Positions 12,774 through 22,319 of a stretch of DNA of 64,000 nt are shown here, one piece after another. The stretch is from positions 177,329-241,328 of the forward strand of contig CAXXPO010000019.1 of assembly GCA_963665185.2 (NCBI GenBank), written 5' to 3'. A program made the translations under genes and the position numbers. Origin of the DNA: G963665185 sp963665185 (GTDB lineage Bacteria > Desulfobacterota > Desulfovibrionia > Desulfovibrionales > Desulfovibrionaceae). Position 1 is the stretch's first letter. Each line of letters begins with the position of its first letter. The notes beneath the pieces were generated by a model, which was given only the letters and a program-made list of their open reading frames with translations, did no database searches and was not told the origin of the DNA.

Positions 12774-13904
12774 ATGCGCATTGCCTATTACATGCCGTTC
12801 AAACCTCTGGGGCACAGTCACCCATCCGGCGATCTGGTCATGGGAACCGGATTGTACACGCACCTGAAAACACAAGGGCACGACATCCGGCTGGCCAGCC
12901 GTTTCTGTTCCCGGCTGCTCTATCTGCGGCCCTGGGAATGGCCCCACGCCGCATTGTCCATGACTCTGGCCAAAATCTGGGCCCGGGATTTCCGTCCCGA
13001 TGTCTGGCTGACCTATCACGCCTACTACAAAGGACCAGACCTGCTTGGTCCCTTCTGCGCCAAGGCCTTGAATATTCCTTATGTTATTTTCCAGGGAGCC
13101 TATGCCACCAAGCACCGCAAACGCCCCCTGCACCGGGCTGGTTTTTTTTTGAACCGGCACGCCCTGCTGGCGGCCGACATGGTCGTCTGCAACAAGAAGC
13201 GCGATTATCTCAACTGCCGCCGGATCATTCCCAAAGACAGACTCCGCTTTCTGCGTCCCGGCCTGAACCCGGATGAATTCGTTTTTTCCCAGCAGGCTCG
13301 AGAGCTTTTGCGTTCACGCCTTGCACCAGACAACACGCCCCTGATCATCTGCACAGCCATGTTGCGCAACGATGTAAAATCGCAAGGTGTGGCCTGGATG
13401 CTCAATGCCCTGAGCCAGCTTGCGGGAACCGGACAGAAGTTCCGCCTGATTATCGCCGGAGACGGAATCAAAAGGCAGGAGCTTGAACGTCTGGGACACA
13501 AACTGCTTGGGGAACGGTGCTCTTTTCTGGGAAAAATCCCGCGCCGGGAACTTTTCCGATATTACAGCGCGGCAGACCTCTTCGTCTTTCCGGGCATCCG
13601 CGAATCCTTCGGCATGGCCTATCTGGAAGCCCAGTCCTGCAGCCTGCCGGTTGTCGCCTTCCATGGATGGGGCGTTCCCGAGGCCGTGCAGGACAAAGTC
13701 ACCGGCCTGCTCTGTTCCCCGTTCGATCAAACCGAGTTCAACAGGCATGTTCAAACGCTTCTGAACACGCCCGACCTCCGCCGCATCATGGGACAGCAGG
13801 CTGCCGAGCGGGTACGCGCACATCACGACCACCACCGCAACATGGATGCCTTCACCACAGCCCTGCTGCGCCTACACACCCGATATTCCCTGCAAAGGAT
13901 CTGA
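12774..13904 (+). CDS. Glycosyltransferase family 4
   Basis: 376 residues. I start at the ATG at 12774 (MRIAYYMPFKPLGH), the normal GT4 opening; the frame extends to 12717 without similarity. It has LRPGLNPDEF, the GDG strand IIAGDGIKRQEL, and the donor motif GIRESFGMAYLEAQSCSLPV, with the glutamates spaced as in GT4 enzymes. About 180 bp separate it from the preceding gene. The phosphatase gene begins 4 bp after its stop. Confidence 0.85.
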   Translation: MRIAYYMPFKPLGHSHPSGDLVMGTGLYTHLKTQGHDIRLASRFCSRLLYLRPWEWPHAALSMTLAKIWARDFRPDVWLTYHAYYKGPDLLGPFCAKALNIPYVIFQGAYATKHRKRPLHRAGFFLNRHALLAADMVVCNKKRDYLNCRRIIPKDRLRFLRPGLNPDEFVFSQQARELLRSRLAPDNTPLIICTAMLRNDVKSQGVAWMLNALSQLAGTGQKFRLIIAGDGIKRQELERLGHKLLGERCSFLGKIPRRELFRYYSAADLFVFPGIRESFGMAYLEAQSCSLPVVAFHGWGVPEAVQDKVTGLLCSPFDQTEFNRHVQTLLNTPDLRRIMGQQAAERVRAHHDHHRNMDAFTTALLRLHTRYSLQRI

Positions 13905-13908
13905 CCAC

Positions 13909-14526
13909 ATGGCCCACGCGCATCACACTGCCCGCATTCTGCTCATCCGTCACGCCCTCACGCCCTGGAACATTGCCCGCCGCATCCAGGGCCGCCGTGA
14001 TATTCCCCTGTGCGCCGAGGGCGTACGCATGGCGCAAGACTGGGCGACATCCCCTTTGCTGCAAAATATTGACTCCATTTACGCCAGTCCCCTCAGCCGC
14101 GCCATGGATACGGGCCGCATCATAGGAAGAGCGCACGGCCTCTGCCCCCGAACGGCACCGGGGTTGGAGGAACAGAACTGGGGAGACTGGGACGGCATCA
14201 CATTGGAAGCCTTGCGCACGGAACACGCAAAAGAGCTTGGCGCACAGGCCGCACTTGGTTGGGGCTTCTGCCCGCCCAATGGAGAGAGCCGCACCAGGAC
14301 ACGGGACCGGGCCTTGGCCTGTCTGCGCCGCATGGCTTGTGAAAACGACTCCCGTACCGTTCTTGCTGTCGCTCACAACGGCGTGCTGCGCTGCATTCTC
14401 TACCATTTTCTGGGCATGCCTTTTACGGAAGACCAGGCCGTACATATCCCCAAACACTACGCCGTGCACACCCTTGCGGTCCGAAACGGCGACATCCGGC
14501 TGGAACGCCACGGAGACGTGCTGTGA
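13909..14526 (+). CDS. Histidine phosphatase family protein (PhoE/GpmB-like)
   Basis: 205 residues. The catalytic motif is LLIRHALTPWN, where the family's RHG reads RHA. YASPLSRAMDT and the second histidine in VAHNGVLR complete the site. The family contains phosphoglycerate mutases, alpha-ribazole phosphatases and sugar phosphatases. Between glycosyltransferase genes a sugar- or glycan-phosphate substrate is likely, by inference. The start follows AAAGGAT, and the stop overlaps the next gene's GTG start (GTGA). Confidence 0.82.
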   Translation: MAHAHHTARILLIRHALTPWNIARRIQGRRDIPLCAEGVRMAQDWATSPLLQNIDSIYASPLSRAMDTGRIIGRAHGLCPRTAPGLEEQNWGDWDGITLEALRTEHAKELGAQAALGWGFCPPNGESRTRTRDRALACLRRMACENDSRTVLAVAHNGVLRCILYHFLGMPFTEDQAVHIPKHYAVHTLAVRNGDIRLERHGDVL

Positions 14527-15695
14527 AAATCGTTCAGTACAGCCAGCATGTCCTGGGCATGGGACACTTTTTCCGCAGCTTGGAAATCGCGACCGGGCTG
14601 GCCCGAAACCCTGACAACAAAATCGTCCTGGCCTCGGGCGGCGCGCCCGTGGATGTCCGCCTGCCGGAAAATGTACACGTGATGGACATGCCCGCCCTGG
14701 TCATGGACAACTCGTTTCTAGGTTTTTTCAACCCTCAAGGCCGCGACGTGCAGGCCGTGCAGCAAGAACGCATTGCCAAGCTTTTCGATCTTTTTGAGCG
14801 GGAACGCCCCGACGTCCTGCTGGTGGAACTTTTTCCCTTTGGCCGCAAGAAATTCCGCTTCGAACTCCTGCCTTTGCTCAAGGCCTTGAAGGAAAACCGC
14901 TTCGGTCCCGTCACGGTGCTGTGCAGCCTGCGCGACATCCTGGTGGAACGGGACGATCAGGCAAAGTACGAGCGACGCGTACTGAAGACCCTCAATGAAT
15001 TTTTCCACGGAGTCATCATCCACTCCGACCCAAAACTTGTTCCCCTTGAGGCCAGTTTCCCGGCCGTGGACCGCATACGGATCCCCGTCCGGTACAGCGG
15101 TTACGTGGCGGCCCGTGCTCCTCAAAACGCAAGAGAAAGACTTCGAACCGAACTCGGCCTCGACCGCACCCAGCCGCTGATTCTCGCAAGCGCTGGTGCG
15201 GGCGCAGTGGGCGGTCCGCTCATGCTGGCCGCGGCACAGGCTTTCGCCCTGCTTGCGGATGAACTGCCCAATGCCCGTATGATCATGTTCACAGGGCCTG
15301 GGCTGGATGACAATATTGTCAACACTCTGCGCCAAAGCAGCCACTCGAGGCTGGATGTACAGCGTTTCACGCCGCGCTTTCTGGAATACATGGAAGCCAG
15401 CGACCTTTCCGTAAGCATGGCCGGATACAACACGACAATGAACATCCTTGCGACCCGCACCCCGGCCCTGGTATGGCCCTTTGCCGCCAACAGGGAACAG
15501 GCCATGCGTGCCCGCCTCATGGAACAACGGGGTCTGCTTTCCATTCTGAATCAACCCGATCTCGCGCCGACTGTTCTGGCCTCACGCATGCTGCAGGCCT
15601 TCAAAACAAAAAATACCATGACCGGACCATGCCCCGACATTAACGGGGCATCCGCGACCAGCAGCCTTATTGAAGAATTTTTCCCCCAAAATTAG
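14523..15695 (+). CDS. GT-B fold glycosyltransferase, third paralogue
   Basis: 390 residues from a GTG start that overlaps the phosphatase stop by four bases, implying coupling. The N terminus reads YSQHVLGMGHFFRS, with the same GxGH loop as the two related genes. The C-terminal half has SMAGYNTTMNIL as donor-site motif. It ends the glycan cluster; a 249-bp gap follows. Substrates unknown. Confidence 0.72.
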   Translation: MKIVQYSQHVLGMGHFFRSLEIATGLARNPDNKIVLASGGAPVDVRLPENVHVMDMPALVMDNSFLGFFNPQGRDVQAVQQERIAKLFDLFERERPDVLLVELFPFGRKKFRFELLPLLKALKENRFGPVTVLCSLRDILVERDDQAKYERRVLKTLNEFFHGVIIHSDPKLVPLEASFPAVDRIRIPVRYSGYVAARAPQNARERLRTELGLDRTQPLILASAGAGAVGGPLMLAAAQAFALLADELPNARMIMFTGPGLDDNIVNTLRQSSHSRLDVQRFTPRFLEYMEASDLSVSMAGYNTTMNILATRTPALVWPFAANREQAMRARLMEQRGLLSILNQPDLAPTVLASRMLQAFKTKNTMTGPCPDINGASATSSLIEEFFPQN

Positions 15696-15814
15696 TCACT
15701 TTTTCTCTCCCAAAGCGCCCACAAAGTTGTCTGCATGTCACCATCTGCCAGCGATGTTGTCACAGCCCAAAAGTATGATCACGTTAACAGTTTGAAATAA
15801 CATGCTTTGCATTC

Positions 15815-15830
15815 TGGAACAGTACCTGCT
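15815..15830 (+). promoter_or_regulatory. Possible sigma54 (-24/-12) promoter
   Basis: TGGAACAGTACCTGCT has GG and GC separated by exactly 10 bp, the spacing required by RpoN, with one mismatch in the -12 TTGC. It lies 115 bp before the first gene of the FtsX/ABC/OPT operon. No enhancer-binding protein gene is nearby. Confidence 0.3.
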
Positions 15831-15944
15831 TTACCTTAGGGTTTGGCCTGCGTCTTTCCGGGCAATCCGTTGTCGGGCTTTGCATTCTTAGCGGATTGGT
15901 TTACCAAGTGTTGGGGAGGAGTGAACAACCGTTCGTCTACAATC

Positions 15945-16649
15945 ATGCAAAATCGCCAGCACACAAAAAATCTTATGCGGCCTGCGGTTGAAAAAAAATC
16001 AAAAGGCCGTCTTGTCCTGCCTTTTGCAAAATCCGTAACCATCAGCCTGAAAAGCCTCCAGGTACGCTTTTTCCGTTCCCTGCTCACGGTCATGACCCTG
16101 GTACTGGCCGTCGCCTTTCTGGGATTCACCCTGAGCGGCGGTTCCATTGCCCAGGGAGTGCTGGATTCGGGTATCGAAGCTTTGCGCCTGGCCGTCATCA
16201 AAGCCGGTTTCGACATAAACCCGATCACGGGCGTCATCGGAAGCACTGCCAAGGACCGCTGGATCATCCTGCTTTCCCTGCTGGTCTGCACCGTAGGCAT
16301 CGTCAATGCCCAGCTCATGGCCGTGACGGAACGATTCAGGGAAATCGGCACCATGAAATGCCTTGGGGCTCTGGACAGTTTCGTTCTGCGCCTTTTTCTC
16401 CTGGAAGCTGGGTTCCAGGGACTTGCCGGGTCGCTGGCCGGAAGCCTGCTGGGAGGCCTTGTGGCCCTTGTCATGGGACTCATCCGTTTCGGCACCGCCG
16501 CGATAGGGCACCTCCCCGTGGCAGATTTCTGCATTTCCCTGCTCACGGCAACCGGAGTTGGGCTTGGACTGTCCCTGGCCGGAGTATTGTATCCGGCCAT
16601 TTTGGCCGCACGAATGCAGCCTGTGGACGCCATGCGTTCCGAAGGCTGA
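15945..16649 (+). CDS. Minimal FtsX-type ABC transporter permease
   Basis: About 234 residues from the ATG at 15945; the true start may be the ATG at 15975. TM1 (RSLLTVMTLVLAVAFLG) is followed after a very short loop by TM2-TM4, including the FtsX signature around ERFREIGTMKCLGA and the terminal LYPAILAARMQPVDAMRSEG. The large periplasmic domain of MacB/LolC is missing. It probably pairs with the giant permease downstream and the ATPase next door to form a type VII ABC system. Confidence 0.8.
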   Translation: MQNRQHTKNLMRPAVEKKSKGRLVLPFAKSVTISLKSLQVRFFRSLLTVMTLVLAVAFLGFTLSGGSIAQGVLDSGIEALRLAVIKAGFDINPITGVIGSTAKDRWIILLSLLVCTVGIVNAQLMAVTERFREIGTMKCLGALDSFVLRLFLLEAGFQGLAGSLAGSLLGGLVALVMGLIRFGTAAIGHLPVADFCISLLTATGVGLGLSLAGVLYPAILAARMQPVDAMRSEG

Positions 16650-16673
16650 ACAAACCGATCACACGAGCCACAC

Positions 16674-17411
16674 ATGAGCGATTCGCACACCATTGTCCGG
16701 ACCAGCCAGGTCCGCAAGACATTCACCATGGGCGGCCAGAAGTTGGAAGCCCTCAAGGGTATCGACCTGGAAATCAAGGCCGGAGAGTATATTTCCATCA
16801 TGGGACCGTCAGGGTCGGGAAAATCCACCCTGTTCAACATGATCGGCGGGCTGGACAAACCCACGACCGGCAAGGTCTTTATCGACGAAGTTGATATCGC
16901 TCAGCTCGACGCCTACGAACTGGCCTGGCTGCGCAACCGCAAAATCGGATACATCTTCCAGACCTTCAATCTCATCCAGGTCATGACGGCTCTGGAAAAC
17001 GTCATGCTTCCCATGACCTTCGGCGGAATGGACGACGACAATGCAATGGAACGCGGCGTGGAGCTTTTGCGTCTGGTCGGCTTGGACAAACGGTTCAACC
17101 ACAAGCCCCAGGAACTCTCCGGGGGCCAACAGCAGCGCGTGGCCATTGCCCGGTCCCTGGCCAATGCCCCATCCATAATTCTCGCCGACGAACCCACCGG
17201 CAACCTCGACCTTTCCACGGGCGCGGAAATCATCGAACTTCTGCGCGAACTCAGCCACGAACAGGGAGTGACCATCATAACGGCCACACATGACTACAAA
17301 ATGCTCAACGTTTCGGACCGGGTCATCTGGATCGTGGACGGGCGCGTCGATAAAATTGAAAACCGCGACCAACTCGACATACATGTCGGGGAAATCGCCT
17401 CCAAAGAGTAA
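16674..17411 (+). CDS. ABC transporter ATP-binding protein (LolD/MacB family)
   Basis: A 245-residue cytoplasmic ATPase. Walker A GPSGSGKST is at residues 44-52, the Q loop is FQTFNLI, the signature is ELSGGQQQRVAIARSLA, Walker B is IILADEP, and the H loop is TATHD. This family powers mechanotransmission by FtsX-fold permeases (LolCDE, MacB, FtsEX) rather than import. It sits 24 bp after the small permease and 3 bp before the giant permease. Confidence 0.93.
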   Translation: MSDSHTIVRTSQVRKTFTMGGQKLEALKGIDLEIKAGEYISIMGPSGSGKSTLFNMIGGLDKPTTGKVFIDEVDIAQLDAYELAWLRNRKIGYIFQTFNLIQVMTALENVMLPMTFGGMDDDNAMERGVELLRLVGLDKRFNHKPQELSGGQQQRVAIARSLANAPSIILADEPTGNLDLSTGAEIIELLRELSHEQGVTIITATHDYKMLNVSDRVIWIVDGRVDKIENRDQLDIHVGEIASKE

Positions 17412-17414
17412 CGT

Positions 17415-20400
17415 GTGAAGAAGCGTAACCTATCTTCATACATCGTACGCAGCCTTCTCCTGGTCTGTGCCGCGTGGCTGATCTGGCCGTCTTTCGCCAT
17501 GGCCGCGGGAACGGACTTCAGCTCCCTGGAAACCACGGTTGCAACCCTATCCTCCTGGCAGGATCGCAGTCTTGGAACCCAAGGCAACGCCGCCGCCGTC
17601 CAATTTATCGAAGAGCACTTCGAAGAGTTGAACCCGGACGACTCCGGTACGCAAACCTTTCTTACTCCGGTGCGCATGCAATATGCCAGCAGTCTGGTGG
17701 ACCAGCAGGCCAACAAGACCATTGAGATCACGGGGCTGCAAATCAATGCAATTTCCCCGCAAACCATTCCCCAGCAAGGCATAGTTGCTCCCCTGGTCTA
17801 CGGAGGCGACGGCTCCCTGTCCGCTTTGGACGGCAGGCCGATCAAGGATTGCGTGGTCCTGATGGAGCTGGACTCTGCCAAGAACTGGACCAATGCGGCC
17901 ATGCTCGATGCCAAGGCCGTCATCTTTCTGGACCCCGGCTTGCGACGCAAGGGCGTTTTTCAGGAAAAAAAGGAACTTACGCCCTTTGGACTGCCCACAC
18001 TTTTCATGTCTCGGCAGGAGGCGGAAAAAAACTGGCCTGGCTTTGACAACATCGCTCCCACCTTCGAGGCCCGCAAAAAGCCCATTACCTGGGTTCATCT
18101 GTTCAGCGACATCCGCTGGGAACGCCAACGCGGCAAGAACGTGTACGCTTTTTTCGAAGGAACGGACCCGGTCCTCAAGGACCAGCTGATCATTGTCCAG
18201 GCAGCCTATGATGCGGGATTTTACGCCTATGGACACTCGCCCGGCGCGGACCAGGCCCTTTCCGTGGCCACCCTGCTGGAAGTGGCCAAAACCGTGGCCA
18301 AGGACCGGCCCAAACGTTCGGTTCTCTTCGTCGCCACCGGAGGCAGCGGCCATGCCCAGGCCGGCATGCGCGAATTCATAACCGCCATCCGCTCCAAATT
18401 CACTCGGCTCAAGGACATTGAACGGAACGAAAAAAAACGGGCCGCAATTGCCCAGACAGTGCTCAACAGCCTGAATGAAGGCATTGACCCGGCCACTCTG
18501 CCCGCTCCAGAATCTCGGGACGTACGCACCGCCCTGCACGAGCAGATCAAAAACCGAATCGACGTGCTTTCCAACACGCTCATGCGTCTGCGCCTCATGG
18601 ACACACCGGGCAACGCCATGGAAATCCAAAGGCTGGACACCCAACGTCTGGCCCTGCGGCGTCTGGTATGGAACGAAACACTTGTTGACCTGAACCACGA
18701 AGAACTGGCGCTTCTGAATGAATTTCTCGCCCCCGCCAGGCTGTACCAGAAAGAGATCATGGATGACGCCAAAGCACAGGCCAGGACGGTCAAGACCTCC
18801 AAAAAAATCCGGGCCATTGCCGCACGCCAGGAGGTGGCCGCTGTCGTTTCCCTGCACATATCCAGCCACGGGGACGGCCTGGGAGCCTTCAACTACGGAT
18901 TCATGTACGACATCCGGCCAGACCGGAACCGAGCCCCCTGTTATTCCATCGTGGAGCGCGTCCTGCGCCGCGAAGTACAGGGCCTCCCCGACGATCTGCG
19001 CACCCTGTACCGGGATACGCTGCGGCCCAGCCGCATCCGTTCCTGGGAAAGCTACTTCACGGACGCCCCTTTTATGGGCGGAGAAGTCGCGGCTTTGGGC
19101 GGATATCTGGGCATGACCCTGGCGACTACCGGGGATGGGCGCGACCTGTGGGACACCCCCTACGACACCCCGGACCGGGTGGACTACACCTCGGCCCGCA
19201 AACAAAGTCGGCTGGCCATGAGCCTCATCCGCGCCCTGGCCGACGAACCGGAAGCCTTGTATGAGGAGGTGCCCAGTCTGGGCATTGCCGACCTGGACGG
19301 AGAATCCCTGTTCATAAGGCATGGGGAGCTTTTCCCCGAGCAGCCTGCCCCCGGAACCATCATCCAGGCCTACCAGGGACCAGCCGTTTACTTTGCCATG
19401 GCCGACAGCGCAGGCCGATTCACGTTCAGCGGCATCAGCGACAAAAAGAACACCTATCATAAGGTGGTCCTCGAAGGGTATCGCTTCGACCCGCAAACCG
19501 GGGACGTGCTCTGGGCCATAGATAAAAAGCAAACCGGCAAGGACAACTACCGGGTCAAGATGAACCGCCGTTCCATGGAAACAAACCTGGTCATGTTCGC
19601 GGCCCGGCAGATAACGTTTTTCGACCTGCTGGAACCGCGCACCTTCAACTACATGACCAATATCGATATTTATGACGGACGACGCGACACCGTGCCCATG
19701 CGCTACTGGTTCAGCCGTATAGACACCCGTGAGTCCACCATGGCCGCGCTTTTCCTTGAACCGGGCACACCGGTTAAATTCACGCTTTCCGACACGCTCC
19801 TCACCCGCAAACTCATCCTTACCAACGGAACCCCGGAAACGCCCAACGGCAAAGGCTACCTGCCCGAGCGCAAACAGGATTTGCTGGCCACGGAATACTT
19901 GGTCGCCAGGGACATGTGGCAGCTTCTGGCCCCCCGCATCCGTAATCTTGAAAGCCACGGCGTGGTCAACGACCACATAAGCCGGTTGCAACGCAGGGGA
20001 ACGGAAGATCTCAAAGCCGCAGAAACAGCCCTGAAAGACTACCGCTACGGCGACTTCATGGAACGCTCCCGTGCCTCCTGGGCCTTGGCCGGACGGGTTT
20101 ACAGCGACGTGGAAAATACGCAGAAGGACGTCCTGGTAGGCGTACTCTTCTACATAGCCCTGTTCGTTCCCTTTGCCTACTGCCTGGAACGCGTGCTTTT
20201 CGCCTTCGCAGACATCCACAAACGCATCATCGGCTTCCTGGGAATACTGTGCGCGGTCATCGGCGTGATCTACTTTGTCCACCCTGCGTTCCAGCTGACC
20301 TATTCCCCCCTTGTGGTCATTCTGGCCTTTTTCATCGTGGGTCTTTCGGCCATGGTCTCGCTGATCATATTCCTCCGCTTTGAAAAGGAAATGCAGGCTC

Positions 20401-22319
20401 TGCAACGCCGATCCCAACATACTGAAAATACGGACATATCCCGATGGAAAGCCTTTACCGCCGCATTCGTCATCGGGGTGAACAACCTGCGACGCCGGCC
20501 CATCCGCACCGTGCTGACCTGCGTGACCCTGGTCATCCTGACCTTTACCATCATGAGCTTCACCGCGGTCAAAAGCATACGCCAGAGCACGGACGTATTA
20601 TTCAGCAACAGCGCGCCCTACAAGGGAATCCTCATCAAGGCACTGGGATGGAACACCCTTCCGGTCCAGGCCGGGAACATCCTGTCCAACGCCTTTGCCC
20701 ATCAGGCCACCGGCAGCCCTCGTTTGTGGCTGGAAACCCCGACCCGGACCGAAGCGGTCTACGTGCCGCTGACCCGTGACGATGTTTCCGTTCAGGCCGG
20801 TGGAATGGTAGGCCTGGGCGCAGATGATCCGCTCTTTGCCGGGGGGATCAACCGTACCTTGACCGGCGGCCGCTGGTTCAGGCAGGACGAAAACAATGTC
20901 TGCCTGCTGCCCGCCATCCTGGCCCGACAACTGGGGCTGGACCCCAAGAATCCCCAGGGTAGCATAGACGTCTGGGGCACAAACTTTCAGGTCGTCGGCT
21001 GCTTTGACGGGCAGGCCTTCGACAACGTCACGGACCTGGACGGCGAACCGCTGACACCGGCCATCTATCCCAGTGAGACCATGGTTCAGATGAACGAGGC
21101 GGAAATGGAAGCCCTGGAATCAGGCGATGACGTCCGTTCCTTCCAGGGACGCTACCAGCATGTCGGCGGTTCCCGCGTCGTCCTGGCCCCGGCCCGGACG
21201 GTCCGGGCCATGGGTGGAAATTTCAAGGCCATGGTCGTTGTTCCCACCAACCCGGCTGACGTGTCTTCCCTGGCCCATTCCCTGGTGGACCGCTTCGGAC
21301 TAACCCTGTTCGCGGGAACCGGCAAGGGAACCTTCGTCTATCAGGCTTCCGATGCCATCAACTATTCGGGCGTTCCCAACATCATCATTCCCCTGCTCAT
21401 TGCCGTGCTCATCGTGCTCAACACCATGATAGCCAGTGTGTACGAACGTAAAAAGGAAATCGCCATATACACGTCCATCGGCATGGCACCCACGCATGTG
21501 GCCTATCTGTTCATAGCCGAGGCCATGGCCTTTGCCGTGATAAGCGTGGTCATCGGCTACCTGGTTGCCCAAAGCGCCGCCGGAATTTTTGCTGGCACCT
21601 CCATGTGGGAAGGCATGACCGCCAACTACTCTTCCCTGGCAGGCATCGCGGCCATGCTTCTGGTCATTCTGGTGACGCTGGTCTCGGTCATCTACCCGGC
21701 CAGGGTCGCGGCCAACATCGCCATACCGGATGTAAACCGCTCCTGGACCATGCCCAATGCCGTCGGCAACGAAATGATCGTCACTCTGCCTTTTTTGCTG
21801 CGCTATAGTGAACAGGATTGCATTGGCGGTTTTCTCTTCACCTATTACGAAGCGCACAAAGACGTGTCGCACGGACTTTTCTGCTCCGACGACATCGGCT
21901 GCACCTTCGCCTGTCCGGCCCAGAAAATCCAAAGGCTCCTTCCCGGCGCACAAGAGGCAGAACAGCCGCCTTGCCTCAATGTAAAGGCCCGCGTCTGGCT
22001 GGCTCCCTTCGACTTCGGAGTCAAACAGACTACCGAACTTATCTTCTGCCCGGCCCAAAGCGCCCCGGACTTTCTGGAAATCCAGGTGCGCATCACCCGG
22101 GAAACCGGCGAGGAAGCCATGTGGCGCAGAATAAACAAGAATTTCCTCAATGATATCCGCAAGCAACTGCTGGTCTGGCGTTCACTCAAAGACGACGTCA
22201 AACCGAAATATGAACAAGTACTACGCACCCACCTCAACGGGGGCACGCCCCCGACCGACGAAGGCCACCATATGCCCCGCACTTCCGAATTCACCGCAAG
22301 CAGCACGGGGGCGGCATGA
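17415..22319 (+). CDS. Giant FtsX-type permease fused to a degenerate M28 peptidase domain
   Basis: 1634 residues, GTG start 3 bp after the ATPase. Order: signal peptide (1-31), a large periplasmic domain with M28 peptidase fold features (about 35-620), a linker, TM segments near 906-930, 938-955 and 962-986, an FtsX half with TM near 1030-1055, a MacB-like periplasmic domain (about 1060-1320), three more TM segments (1320-1430), and a cytosolic tail of about 190 residues. The M28 metal-site motifs look lost: the AHxD position reads QAAYDAG and the GEE position reads GGSGHAQ, though GADQ keeps an aspartate. It may therefore bind rather than cleave peptides. Its last four bases overlap the next start. 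Confidence 0.82.
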   Translation: MKKRNLSSYIVRSLLLVCAAWLIWPSFAMAAGTDFSSLETTVATLSSWQDRSLGTQGNAAAVQFIEEHFEELNPDDSGTQTFLTPVRMQYASSLVDQQANKTIEITGLQINAISPQTIPQQGIVAPLVYGGDGSLSALDGRPIKDCVVLMELDSAKNWTNAAMLDAKAVIFLDPGLRRKGVFQEKKELTPFGLPTLFMSRQEAEKNWPGFDNIAPTFEARKKPITWVHLFSDIRWERQRGKNVYAFFEGTDPVLKDQLIIVQAAYDAGFYAYGHSPGADQALSVATLLEVAKTVAKDRPKRSVLFVATGGSGHAQAGMREFITAIRSKFTRLKDIERNEKKRAAIAQTVLNSLNEGIDPATLPAPESRDVRTALHEQIKNRIDVLSNTLMRLRLMDTPGNAMEIQRLDTQRLALRRLVWNETLVDLNHEELALLNEFLAPARLYQKEIMDDAKAQARTVKTSKKIRAIAARQEVAAVVSLHISSHGDGLGAFNYGFMYDIRPDRNRAPCYSIVERVLRREVQGLPDDLRTLYRDTLRPSRIRSWESYFTDAPFMGGEVAALGGYLGMTLATTGDGRDLWDTPYDTPDRVDYTSARKQSRLAMSLIRALADEPEALYEEVPSLGIADLDGESLFIRHGELFPEQPAPGTIIQAYQGPAVYFAMADSAGRFTFSGISDKKNTYHKVVLEGYRFDPQTGDVLWAIDKKQTGKDNYRVKMNRRSMETNLVMFAARQITFFDLLEPRTFNYMTNIDIYDGRRDTVPMRYWFSRIDTRESTMAALFLEPGTPVKFTLSDTLLTRKLILTNGTPETPNGKGYLPERKQDLLATEYLVARDMWQLLAPRIRNLESHGVVNDHISRLQRRGTEDLKAAETALKDYRYGDFMERSRASWALAGRVYSDVENTQKDVLVGVLFYIALFVPFAYCLERVLFAFADIHKRIIGFLGILCAVIGVIYFVHPAFQLTYSPLVVILAFFIVGLSAMVSLIIFLRFEKEMQALQRRSQHTENTDISRWKAFTAAFVIGVNNLRRRPIRTVLTCVTLVILTFTIMSFTAVKSIRQSTDVLFSNSAPYKGILIKALGWNTLPVQAGNILSNAFAHQATGSPRLWLETPTRTEAVYVPLTRDDVSVQAGGMVGLGADDPLFAGGINRTLTGGRWFRQDENNVCLLPAILARQLGLDPKNPQGSIDVWGTNFQVVGCFDGQAFDNVTDLDGEPLTPAIYPSETMVQMNEAEMEALESGDDVRSFQGRYQHVGGSRVVLAPARTVRAMGGNFKAMVVVPTNPADVSSLAHSLVDRFGLTLFAGTGKGTFVYQASDAINYSGVPNIIIPLLIAVLIVLNTMIASVYERKKEIAIYTSIGMAPTHVAYLFIAEAMAFAVISVVIGYLVAQSAAGIFAGTSMWEGMTANYSSLAGIAAMLLVILVTLVSVIYPARVAANIAIPDVNRSWTMPNAVGNEMIVTLPFLLRYSEQDCIGGFLFTYYEAHKDVSHGLFCSDDIGCTFACPAQKIQRLLPGAQEAEQPPCLNVKARVWLAPFDFGVKQTTELIFCPAQSAPDFLEIQVRITRETGEEAMWRRINKNFLNDIRKQLLVWRSLKDDVKPKYEQVLRTHLNGGTPPTDEGHHMPRTSEFTASSTGAA

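Noticed and set aside
17547..20420. A 957-codon open frame on the minus strand
   Set aside because: It lies entirely opposite the giant permease gene, whose GC-rich third positions leave the antisense frame open; the peptide has no domain features.
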